Assembly: GCA_014526335.1 (NCBI GenBank)
Contig: JACTAT010000036.1
Location: forward strand, 1,356,712-1,420,711
Reading direction: 5' to 3'
Source: Chrysaora quinquecirrha
Taxonomy: Eukaryota > Cnidaria > Scyphozoa > Semaeostomeae > Pelagiidae
Length of the DNA stretch: 64,000 bases
A program made the position numbers and the translations under genes. Below the pieces are notes generated by a model. That model made no database searches. It worked only from the letters and a program-made list of their open reading frames with translations, and had not been told where the DNA came from. Shown one piece after another: positions 22,113 to 34,200 of this stretch (positions are counted from its first letter, which is position 1; each line of letters starts with the position of its first letter).

Positions 22113-22919
22113 AGGCAGGGAATTTTCCATAACAATCTGACTTTCAACCTAACTTTGAATTTTATTACACATTCTGGGTAAATCGATAGCGCTGATTCCA
22201 AATCCGAGATGGGCCCTGTGAAATTTTGACCGGAAGTTGGACTTTTCGATGACGTCATCAAAGTGCCTTTTTTGCCCTTTGACTGCAATATCTCTCTACT
22301 AGTGCATCCAAGAAGGTCGATAAGTACAAATATGGATTCTCCTGACTTAGAGCTTTCGAATGATATATAATGAGTTCGATTTTACTAAACTTTAGCCAAA
22401 TCATGACGTCATCACGATGACGTCATCGTCGTAAAAAATTCTCATTTTGGTAAAAAATTTTGCGTGGAAATTAAAATGGCTATGGCAACGTAAAAGTTGC
22501 TTAAATACACGCAAGTACAGATGCGATCGCCTTATTCCACTATTTATGTTGCTAGGTACAATTTCCACGCAAAATTTGTTACCAAAATGAGAATTTTTTA
22601 CGACGATGACGTCATCTTGATGACGTCATGATTTGGGTAAAGTTTAGTAAATTGAACTCAATTATGTATCATTCGAAAGCTCTAAGTCAGGAAAATCTAT
22701 ATTTGCACTTATGAACCTTCTTGAATGCACTAGTAGAGAGATTTTGCAATCAAAGGGCAAAAAAGGCTCTTTGATGACGTCATCAAAAAGTCCAACTTCC
22801 GGTCAAAATGTCACAGGGCCCATCTCGGATTTGGAATGAGCGCTATTGATTTACCCAGAATGTGTAATAAAATTCAAAGTTAGGTTGAAAGTCAGATTGT
22901 TATGGAAAATTCCCTGCCT
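22113..22919. mobile_element. ~800-bp foldback element with CRE-like palindromes
   Basis: Two arms of ~370-390 bp are inverted complements, running from AGGCAGGGAATTTTCCATAA on the left to ...GGAAAATTCCCTGCCT on the right, with only a ~50-60 bp spacer near 22490-22540. The arms are highly similar but not identical. TGACGTCA occurs six times in total. There is no coding frame. It lies exactly between the duplicated and functional EIF3B 5' ends, about 320 bp before the functional ATG. Confidence 0.9.
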
Positions 22920-23208
22920 ATGTATGGATAGGAGGTGTTTTCTGACCCGAAAAAGCTTGGGCAAAATTGCTCGAAGCTTCAGGGCTGTTATCACTCCTTG
23001 TGGAAGTAATAAAGCAACCAAAAACAGCTGTGGATTTGGGCCATTCTGCATTCTGGTCGGATATGCCAGGAAATTGTCACCTCGCGTCTGTTTCCAGAAG
23101 AGTGAGAGGTAATAAGCACTGATCCCTGGTAATAAGTCTATCATATGCAGAAGACTGGGTCCTAAGGGTCCTAAGATGGGAAGTTTGCACTTGCGCAGCC
23201 GTGCAAAT

Positions 23209-23237
23209 CTTCTTTCTTTTTGCGCACGTGTTACAAA
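23209..23237 (+). promoter_or_regulatory. EIF3B proximal promoter / possible 5' TOP tract
   Basis: The pyrimidine run CTTCTTTCTTTTT (23209-23221) is followed by GCGCACGTG, with a CACGTG E-box, 16 bp before the ATG. A C followed by pyrimidines at the cap site is the 5' TOP signature of many translation-factor mRNAs (family knowledge). The start site is not known here, so this is an inference supported only by conservation with the duplicate at 20151. Confidence 0.35.
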
Positions 23238-26200
23238 ATGGCGCTGCAGCCTGATGAAATCCTCTTCGAACATGTTTTTGAAAGCTCGGAAAAAGTAACT
23301 AAAATGAATGTGGTTATCGAACCTGATGAAAAATTAGATGATTCCATGTTTGATGATCCAGAAGGATTTGTCGATGATATTTCTGATGAAGGTTTGATTG
23401 CTTTTTTAAAGGTTTTTCAAGGACGTCTCTCGCAGATTTCGGCTTGGTTTTGCTGGGTCATGTTTTAGGCCTGGCCTACCGGGTCCCTGGGCTAGGTTGG
23501 TGCCAGATGTGCCTTGGTTTCATTTCAACACTTTGAATTAAATTTAGCATCGAATAAAACTTATTTTAAGATGATATGAAAAATTCATTCAATATACGGT
23601 GTAGGATGAAAATCAATTTAAATGGAAACTTCTTTTTTAACAGAAAAAAATTTAAAAATTTGAATTTCTTGTCCTGAGCCACAGGATATAGCATGCCAGC
23701 TATACTTGTTGATCTGATCTTGGCTTGACCATGAAAGGATGTCATTTCTGGGTTGAAACCAAAGGCTTTAAGGCATTCTATGCACAATTTGTGGCTTTAT
23801 CTACAGAAAACAATAGTCCTTTTGTTTGGAAAACAATATCTAGCCTTTGCCTTTGTACTTGGTTGGTGGATGCAAAAAAATTATTTCTGATTTAAGAATT
23901 GGATCACTTAGGTAGAATTAAAATTTTTCGAAATCACAAGATATTTGGTTTTCAATGCAAAAATTGTATAAAGCACCCAAAATTTCATCTAGGTGCAAAG
24001 TTTTACTATGTCAGCGCTTGTATTATCGATCTTACAAGTGTTCAAAGTTTACAGTTTGTAAGGGTTTAGACCAAGTGGGGTAAAAAGTTTCACAAAATTC
24101 ATTTTTTCGCCATCAAAGCCCTTGTAAAATTGGGAACTTTGAATGCTCATAAAATTAAGAACATAAGAACAAGGACGGTGAAACTTTGTACCTAGAAGAC
24201 TCCTAGACTTAGTTTTTGGAAGCTTTATAAGATTTTTGCATCAAAAACTCAACACCTTGTGATTTCTAAAAATTTTAATCCTGTTGGCTGTTTACCAAAG
24301 TGATCTATCCCTCCTGCAACCAGAAAACCTATCAAAATTATTTCTTGGAGCCAAAATGCTTGCCATACCACAAAACACCATTCTTAGTTTTGCACCATTT
24401 CAGCTTTCAAATAGCTTTTGATGCTCTGCTCAAAGCCCACAAGTTGTTTGCTCTCTACTACACAAGGTGCAATAAAGCATTTTTCCAAACCCAAAACCTT
24501 AGTCAATTGTTTTGCACGGTTTCTGAGGTTTATGCTCTGAAGAATGTCTTATGGAAAAGATTTTAAGTAGATTGCAAGAGGTTGCTGCTTTTCTTTGTGA
24601 TACTGAATTCTATTAGTTCAGAAACTTGTAAGACACTAATATTTATCTTTCCTGTTAGAACTTCTTGGAGACATTTTGAAAGAAAAGCCAAAGAAATCAG
24701 ATGGCCTGGATTCAATCATCATTGTTGACAATGTCCCTGTAGTTGGACCAGACAGACTTGAGAAATTGAAGAATGTTATTAGAAAGATCTTCTCAAAATT
24801 TGGGAAAGTTGTTTCTGAATATTACCCAGAAGATGATGGCACAACTAAAGGGTAAAAATGGTTTATTTTCAAACTTGTTCTAGATAGAAATCATTGTCCA
24901 GCATATTCCTTGCAAAATCCTTTTGGTCCTCTTTAGATAACAAAGCCCAAAGCATAAAAGCCTCATTTTCAAAACTGAGAACTCTCCATGCCATGCAATT
25001 CCAATAACATTCCACATTGATGGTATTCTATTGGGTTGTTTTGTTGAAGGCTTTACCTAGATTTTTACTTATCTGTTTTTTGGTGGGAATGGAACAGGAA
25101 AGGGCATGGGAAATGGGAATAGGAACCTAGACAAATTGATTTCTAATTGATTTCTTCAGGAACAGTGCACAGGACAAAAACAATTGATTAACTAGAAATA
25201 TCAACAATGGCATCATCACATCAACTGAAATTTAAATTTGCTCTTGTGTTTGAAAAATCACATTTTGATTGATCCTGGCTGTTTTCTCACGCAAAAAAGT
25301 TAAATTCAGTAGATTTATTAGAGGGTGGGACCTTATTGGCCATTTTAGTTGTAATATGGGGGGGCTTATTTATAGGGGCTTATAGGGGCTTATAAGAGGG
25401 GGGCCAATTCAGTGATTTAAGGTTGCTTGCTAATGGGGCAGAGAATCACTTTCTTCTCTTTTGAAACAAAAATTTTAACTCTCTGGCAAATTTTCTTCTT
25501 GTAGGTACATATTCCTGGAGTTTTCAAGCCCTGAAGATGCAGCTCAAGCAGTGAAAATGGCCAATGGTTATCAGCTTGATAAAAAGCATGTTTTTGTTGT
25601 CAATGCATTTTCTGATTTCAACCTGTAAGTACCTAGAAACAATTTCTAAGATAACAAAAAAGAGTAGAGACATCTTAGAGGTTTCAGAATCTGTCTGGAA
25701 CGAAACCAAGAGGCTCGTTCTGTGTTGGAAAGGGTTCGTTTTCTCACTTTGACTCTTTAGTTGATTCTATTGATCTTTCTGCTGTATCCCATGAGCTGAG
25801 CGATGTTCAAAACACTCATATAACAAACCAATTCAGCTTCTCTTTTCTGATTGGTGCATTACAATTTGTGTCTGTGTATAAATTCTGCTCTATTCAATTG
25901 TTTCAGTCTGTTTCTGACGTTTGTACTCTGAGGAGTGTCAGACGAAAAAACTTGAAGTTTTGCCGAAAATGTTGGTGCTCTTTTTGGTTATCTTGAAGTT
26001 TACAATGCAAAAACTTTTAAACAATGTTTAGTTGCCTCATTCCTCTAAAAATTAAGATATCTTTCAAGTAACATATTCATCTTTGCTACCGAAATCCAAC
26101 CTGAAAAACCTTTGAATTGATACTGTTTATTTGATGAGGAAGTAAAATTTATTTTCAAGGTGCAAGACAACTTCTGAAAACTGGTCCCCACCAGAGAAAC

Positions 26201-28217
26201 TTCCGTATGTTGACCAGGTAAAAGCTAGAATAGTTATGAGCACATTTTCTTTATCTGCCAATGAATTGATACAATACCACTGTATTGTGTTCTTCCATGT
26301 TTGTTTCTGAGCTTCGTTCTTCGTTCTTCAGTAAATATCCCCTGAATATTACTATCACTAAGATGTTTGTATGAGATGTTTTCAGCACACATTATCCACT
26401 ATGATCTCCACTTTTCACAGTTTTAATGATTGGAATATGAGATAAATTTTCAAAATGTTTGACAAATGTTTGACAAATTGGTCATTTGATTGTTGGAAAG
26501 GGCCATATATTGTAAGCCTATAGATTAAAATTTCATACTAATATCAACCGCTCGTCTTTTTTTCTAGGGAAACTTGAAATCTTGGCTTTTGGAGAAAGAC
26601 TGCAATGACCAGTATTGTGTCATATATGCTGGAGGACAGCAGGTGACTGTGTATAAGAATAAAAGAAATGGTGCTGAACTTGTCAAAGAACGTCCTGTAA
26701 GTGTTTGTTATATCTGTATCTTTTCATATCTTATGTAAACTGTATAAGCAGGGTTACATAAGGTTTTGACAAGTCTAATTTCTATGCTTTGACTAAAACT
26801 GTACTTTTTTTAAAAGGCCCCCATCTGATAAGTTTCGCTACTTAAGCTTGAATTATGTAACATCAACCAAACCCTCTTTCAGAAGCCCTCTTCTAATATA
26901 TGAACAGCATCTTGAAAGAAATCTTTTTGAACCATTTTTATTAATCAACAACTAAACGAGGTTAAAAAAGCAGGGTTATTGTGATAAGACCCTGGCCAAA
27001 TGATCAAACATTGTTTGTCAAACATTTGAAATATACTCATCAGGCAGTGTTTGAATGTATGGCCACATCACAAAATATTGCTTCGTAAGCGTAAATGAGC
27101 AAAATTTATTGTGCATAGTTTTTGACACCAGGTCACATGAATTGAAAATATAACAGGCTACCTTTATGTTTTTTGTATTAATTTCTCTAAAACCACCGAT
27201 TTTTGTATATATCAGTATCATACTATAAAAAAATTGTTGCAAAGTTTTCATAATACCTACTCTTTATTTTAGGGATGGACAGAAACGTATGTTCAGTGGT
27301 CTCCTAATGGTACATATCTTGCTACATTCCATCAGAAAGGTGTTGCAGTTTGGGGTGGATCTGATTTCAAGAGAATACAAAGATTCCAACATCCTGGTGT
27401 CCAACTTTTGGATTTTTCTCCATGTGAAAAGTAACTAACTATATCTATATATATAAAACAGAACTGTTTGTATGTATGTATGTATGTATGTATGTATATA
27501 TATGTTCGATAGAGTACCTAACTCATGACATTACAAAAATCTATTCTTAGAATTTCAAAATTTGCTCTTCAAAATTTGTGAAAGAGTGTCAAAACTAATG
27601 TTTAAACATGCAAAATCAGTCAAATATATCAAACGTTGGCTGAAATATGGCCATCTGAAGAAATACTTTTCAACAGGAAATCACTGTATTTTGTGCCTTG
27701 TTCAAAACATCATGAATTGAAGCAACAATACAGTGATGCAAATGTATTTTTCGGATGGCCGTATCTCAGCCAATGTTTACTAACTAACTAACTAACTAAC
27801 TGAATAACTAACTAACTAATCAACTAACTAACTTACTAACTAACTAACTAAATAACTTACGAACTGGTTGAGTAACTAATTAGCTAGCCATTTTACTAAG
27901 GAACTAACTAAGTAACTAGCTAGAAAACTCACTACTAAAACAAGTAACTAACGAACTATCTAAATGAACAAACAAACCAACTAATTTACTAGATAACAAG
28001 CAAACTAAATAACTGTATAACAGACTAACTAACAAACTAGCTAACTGACTAACAAAATAACTACAGGCTAACAAACTAAGTTACTAACTATCTAACTGAT
28101 AAACTAACTAGCTAGCTCGCTAACTAACTTGCCATTCATAAAACCAACTAGTTAGCCAGCTTGAAAACTAACTAACTGACTAACTAACTCTAAGTATGTA
28201 ATTAGCTTACTAGCTAG

Positions 28218-28248
<31 letters not shown>

Positions 28249-31200
28249 GCTAACTAACTAAATAAGTATTTATTGTAATTATTACACTAGAACTTAGTTT
28301 TAGGCTGTTACTGCATTCAGAGTAAACTAATTTGCATTTCTGTTTTTCCTATCTCAGATATATCATAACCTATTCACCACCAAGGGACCCTTCGGATGTA
28401 AAGGTCAGTATAATTGCGATTCTACTTGAGTATAACGGTGTTGCTTTTCTCGATTGTTTTCATGTTTTCCCGACCTCTTCTGATTTAATAAATTGCACTT
28501 GGGATAACCTATTCACCCCCATCATTTTTTACATGATTTATTTTCAAACTTGTTTCAGATGGAAATCATTGTCCAGCGTATTCCTTGCAAAATTGTTTCG
28601 GTCCTCTTTAGATAACAAACTCCAAAGCATTCAAGCCTCATTTTCAAAATCGAGAATTCTCCATGCTAAACTGTCCAAATAACATGCCACGTTGATGGTA
28701 TTCTATTGGGATGTTTGGTTGAGGGCTTATTAGGTCTTGTTAATTATTTTAGTTGCAGGGTGGGGGGCTTTATCTTGGTTGACTATTTGGAATGGTGAAG
28801 TTGATAAATTTTAATTTGGAAAGACATTTGTTGACTCAAGGCATTCTTGCTTAAATGACAACCCTTCATTAAAGATACTTGATGAAAGGAAGAAAGAAAG
28901 AAAGTTAATTTTAAAAACTATACGTATTTTTGTATACATGTTTAAGTTATTTTGGTAAGTTTATTGATTTTGGAAAATTTGAGAGGGTCTTCATTAGAGA
29001 AAGAAATAAAACTGGCCTTAGCAGATTAAATTACAGGTAGTCAAGAAAGGTAACCCTCCCCAAACGGAATGATTAATATAAAACCTTTCGTGCGACAGTT
29101 TACCAAACTTGAATTACTCTTTGGATTACTCTGAGAAAAAGAAGTTAGTGTTTTGATTTTTATTACAAAGGTTTTTTATTCGATTGAAGTTTATCAGGTT
29201 TAAGTTTGATAAGATTTTTCAGCAGAAAAGATTTTATATCAACTATTTAGTTTGGGGGTTACTTTTTGCCCCATCCGATGTAATGTTCGTTTTTTTATAT
29301 TTTGCTAAACTTTTATTTTAGAGCATCATTTTCTGGGACATTAGAACAGGAGCTGAGAAGAGAGCATTTGCCCCTGGTGAATCTTCACAGTGGCCTGTCT
29401 TTAAGTAAGCTAGTTTTGAGAGTACTGGTTTTTTAGTCAAAAGAGAGAAGAACTTTGGGCTGTATGACTTGGGGAGTCACTTGGCGATTTCATTGAGCTC
29501 TATACCTCAGTGGAAACGTCGTTGGCTCTCTGATCATGCAGTCCAGATTCGAATGCCTTGTGGTATGCCACTTGTTGAAAAATCTATCCTGGTGTTCACC
29601 ATTCATGACAAATATGTACAATTATGTATAGTGCTGAAGAAGGCTCAACATGGCCGAAATACAAATTCTAACGAGAGGAGAGCCTTGGACTGTACGAATT
29701 GGAGAGTTACTCTACGTTTTCGTTGAGCTCTATAGCTCAGTGGAAACGTCGTTGGCTCTCTGGTCATGCAGCCCTGGTGACAAATATGTTATTTTAGCTG
29801 TGTATAAGTAAATTCGATTGACTTGATAGATAAACTAGAGAAAAAGTCACTTTAGTTTTAGTATTTATATATGTCTGTAAATTAAAGTGTTATTTTGTTT
29901 TAGATGGAGCCACAAAGGCGAGTATTTTGCAAGGATTGGTGGAAACAGCCTTAGTGTTTATGAGACGCCGGTTTGTATTCTTTCTTTACTTACTTTGACC
30001 ATCGTTATGTTTCATGATTTCATTCTTTTTTTAATTACGATCATATCCTATATACGGCTGTTATCAGTGGGAGTGGTACTTAGACTGTTATTTCAATCTA
30101 TCTTTTTTAGAGTTTTGGCTTACTTGACAAGAAAAGTATCAAGATTCCCAATATGAAGTAAGACTTAAACCATCCGTATCACTTTGGTTAATAGCCACTA
30201 TTGTGGAAATAGATGCTTCTGCAAAAGATGGCCGCCGTTTTTTGCCTATTGTTTTCATTAAGGATTTTCGAAAGGAATTCTGGGAATAATTTCCTTAGTT
30301 ACGTATTTTACATAGCTGCAGACGTTGAATTCGTAACTAAGGAAATTATTCAAGAATTCCTTTCGAGAAACCTTAAGAAAACAAGGGGTTGACAGCAACG
30401 GCCGCCATCTTTTGCGGAAACCTCTATTGTTTTTCATGTGATCATGACGCTATTCTAGTTATTCGTTTTTTCTTGCACCATACATGGTGGAACTTTCTTC
30501 CAGACCAAAGAAGCAAGGTACCAAGTTATCCACCAAAATGACCAAAAGCTTCTGCTATATGCCGTTTCTTCTGTCCCTGATGTGAATTTGTAGCCGATGT
30601 GTCCACTTGCACCATACTCCAAATGATGAACACTAGGAAGCATGCCAGATCAAAATTGCATATGTATTAAGTTAGTATCTTTTTGTCCAAGGGACTTCAC
30701 GTGGTCTCCATCTGGTAACATGATCGCATATTGGGTGCCAGAAGATAAAGACACCCCTGCAAGACTTGTTATAATGGATATGCCAAGCAGGACAGAAAGA
30801 AGATCAAAAAATCTTTTAATGTTGCTAGCGTAAGTTTTTTGTATTTCTCTTCATTCGCTATGTCTAATGCGTTAATGCTAAAAAACTAGTGGGTTTCTTT
30901 CAAGTGCACGTACGACTATACACTAGCCAAACCAAAATTAAACCTACATCCTATTTTCTATTTTGTTTAACTTATTTCTATGAAAACTAATGGTTTTATC
31001 ATTAAAGTACATTTTCCTACTTAAGACAAGACTACTCTTTATCAGCAGATATTCACAGGGCTAATTTGCTGCAGTGAAAAGTATATATAACTGCACCGTC
31101 TATAAATTTATTTTATCAAGAATTTGAAGGACATGGTTTAAAAATTCTACATTAGTACCCTGAAGTGGCTGTTTGTCAAATCTTAATGTTTTCTCTGTAC

Positions 31201-34200
31201 GTATGACGATGACTGTGATGATGTTTCGTTTACTTGAATTCAGTAAAGAGAAATGCACGTTTTTACTCTTAAAGCAGAGGTTATCATACATTAGAACTAT
31301 TGTATCTTAAAGTTTTACCATTTCTGTAAAGCTTAGGCATTTTTGAATTGCACTTTTGGCTATTCAGCTACTCTTACTTTCTTTAAAGAGTCAGTGTTTC
31401 GCAAGAGTGCTATAACGATTGAGGTTTTATTAGCAACTAGCAGAATACTAACTGCTAGTAGCCAGTCGACCTTCAAACAATAATATCGATATCGCTGTGT
31501 CAGTATCTTTATTTCATGGAACCTTTGTATTAACGGACACCTGATGAAGATGGGTGTCCGCTGTATGGAGTTTCTTTTACAAGGAAATTAATTTTGGGGT
31601 GAAGTTTTTGTCTTATGTCCTATGGTATCAACTGAAAAGTGATTTCCGTTAATAAATTGAGGATTCACTGTAGGAGTTTTGATCATTTTTAATTTTTCAT
31701 GTTTGTTAAATTTTCCAATACCATTTTCCTAGACTTGTTCACGAATCTCAATTTCCGCTCATAATAATGTAGACCGAAGTTTGAGGAGCCTTCTGGCAAC
31801 AACAACAACTTAAGAATGTAGCTGCGATAACTGGGACTCCTGTAACAAGTCTACCCATTTCTTTTTTTCAGTGCAAAATGTATTGGCAGAAAAGTGGGAG
31901 CTACCTTGCTGTCAAAGTGGAAAGATACACGAAAAGCAAAAAGGTAGATCTTTAAAACTAATATTTTATATCAGAAACCATGTATGTATGTAGACCGGCA
32001 CCAGTAAGAGCAGTATATTATCCCCCTGAAATTCTTTTAATGTTATTTCTTTTTCTGTATTGAATTTAGTTTTTACGGGGATTTTTCAGGCTGTCTACTC
32101 ATCGTTGGAGTTGTTCCGAACTCGTGTGAAGGATATTCCTGTCGACACACTGGAAATAAAAGGTAACACAAAGTTTTTGTTGGAAAGTTTTTTGTTCTGA
32201 TTGAATGGGCTAAATGTAGTTCAAAGTATATGTACCATTTGTTACAGCTATCTGTGAGAAATAGCGGAATATCTTTGTAAATCTATTTTTGTTCAGGTGT
32301 CAGGTAGGTAGATATGTAGATTCACTGTTGCATTGTTTTCAGCCTTCCTTTGATCTGTGCGACTGACAACCCACTACTTATTTCTGTTGGGCTGCAATTC
32401 TACTTGTTCGCGTATGTTCTGTACAGAAACTTAAGAACCTAGCCAAACAATCAAACATTGCTAATCCAGCATTTGAGATTTGCTCGTCAAGCAAAATTTT
32501 TGTCCGTTTGGCCCCGTCCAAAAACATTGCTTCTCCAACTTTTTGTTTGCGTCAAGCAAAAATTGTTTTGAACTTTTTCAAAATCACCAGGCCACAAATT
32601 TTTACTTTTGCGTGTCAAGCAATGTTTTTGACGTGGCCGAACGGTCAGACATTTGTTGTAAGGCAAATTTAAAATGTTGGACCAAAAGTGTTTGATCGTT
32701 TGGCCAGGGCCTTTATTATCAGAACCTGTGGACATTTTTATGGATAATTTTGTTTATCTGTGCCAGGAGCGCAGCCAACGGGGATGGAAGATGCCCCAAA
32801 TACGGACAAATATTTTTGTCTCAAAGGTCATTTCTTTGTAGAGATACACCTCCACACAACGTACACCTTTCTACACCGGACAGTCTAAACATTTGTTCAA
32901 GAGGTGTCCGGAAATTCCATTGTCTCTTGTTACGATGGTGATTATTCGGAATTTTTCTGATCTTTTTCAGAGCCAATCATTGATTTTGACTGGGAACCAA
33001 ATGGCAGTAAATTCGTGGTGATACATGGAGAATCTTCACGCATCTCTGCTAGTTTCTACAACATTGAAGAAGGCTATCTTGGCAAAGTCGCGCATCTAAG
33101 TAAGCTAATTTTGATTTCGCCTTAATATTATCCTATTGCTGCACTCCACTTTATTCTGTTGCGCTCTGTTTTATCAGAGATGTGATTTTGAGTGATAGTG
33201 CTAGAGAAACCGAGGTTTTATTAGCAATTAGCAGCATTTCAACTGCTAATAGCCAGTCGACCTTCACACAAGTATGTTTTCAAATTTTTCAAATTTTCCC
33301 ACTCACCTCGATAAGTTTTTTCTAAATAGAATATTATCCTTACTTGTATTTAACCGGGAAAGCTTCAGGCTTTAAGGATAACTCCAAATGAAAATTACTT
33401 TATTTAATCTTCTACCTACTATACATTATACACCTGTCTGGGTATCATGCTTTTTTGGTTGATCATGTTTCAATTTTGGATTTGTTTTTTAAAGAAACTT
33501 TTGAGAGAAAGCAATTGAATTGTATCTTCTGGTCTCCAATTGGTCAATTTGTTCTTCTGGCTGGCCTAAAAAGGTAATAAGCTATTTTTTTACTGCAAGA
33601 TAGTATAATCTAAGGAATCTTAGGTGACTCTTGAGTTATCTTATTAAGCCTTTAGGCATAATTCAATTTCAATTATTTCAATTTCAGTCATACTTTTCAC
33701 AATAGCAACGGTCGCATGAGTATCGCTCAGTCGTTTGATTCCCTTGTTGCATGATCATGAAAAGACTGTAAATGCAAAATGAAACAATCTCGTCGTAGTC
33801 AAATGAACTAGAAGTCGTGATCACAGAATCGTAAAAATAGGAATATATTAATCTTTCACGGTTTCTACGATTCAGCTCCAGACTGTTTCTATTAAAGATC
33901 ACTATATACTATCCCAGATTATTTCCTAATAAAGTCTTCCTATCTTCGTGAGATCCAACCTCGTCCCCAGGGTGAATAGGCCTCTACGTGAAACTCCGCT
34001 GTCCATATTCGACCCTGGTACCGGCTTCGGCTATTCGCAATTTGATTAGCTGTTCAAACAATAGATTTTTTAAGTGATGTCACAGTTTCTTCAAAATTTC
34101 ACACTAAAATAGGCGAAAACTTTGTGTTAAACACGTATAAAAACCAAAAATGATGCTACACGAGATATTGTATCTTGTCTGACAGTTATCGATGAAGCTC

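Noticed and set aside
23566..23787. Minus-strand frame in EIF3B intron 1
   Set aside because: It overlaps sequence duplicated from the EIF3B intron and has no protein-like features.
25904..25960. Hammerhead-like CTGAGGA ... GAAA in repeat H
   Set aside because: Only nine bases separate the two motifs and they cannot form stem II; other copies lose the CTGANGA core.
27777..28262. CRISPR-like regular array
   Set aside because: It is a simple tetranucleotide repeat without spacers, in a eukaryotic intron.
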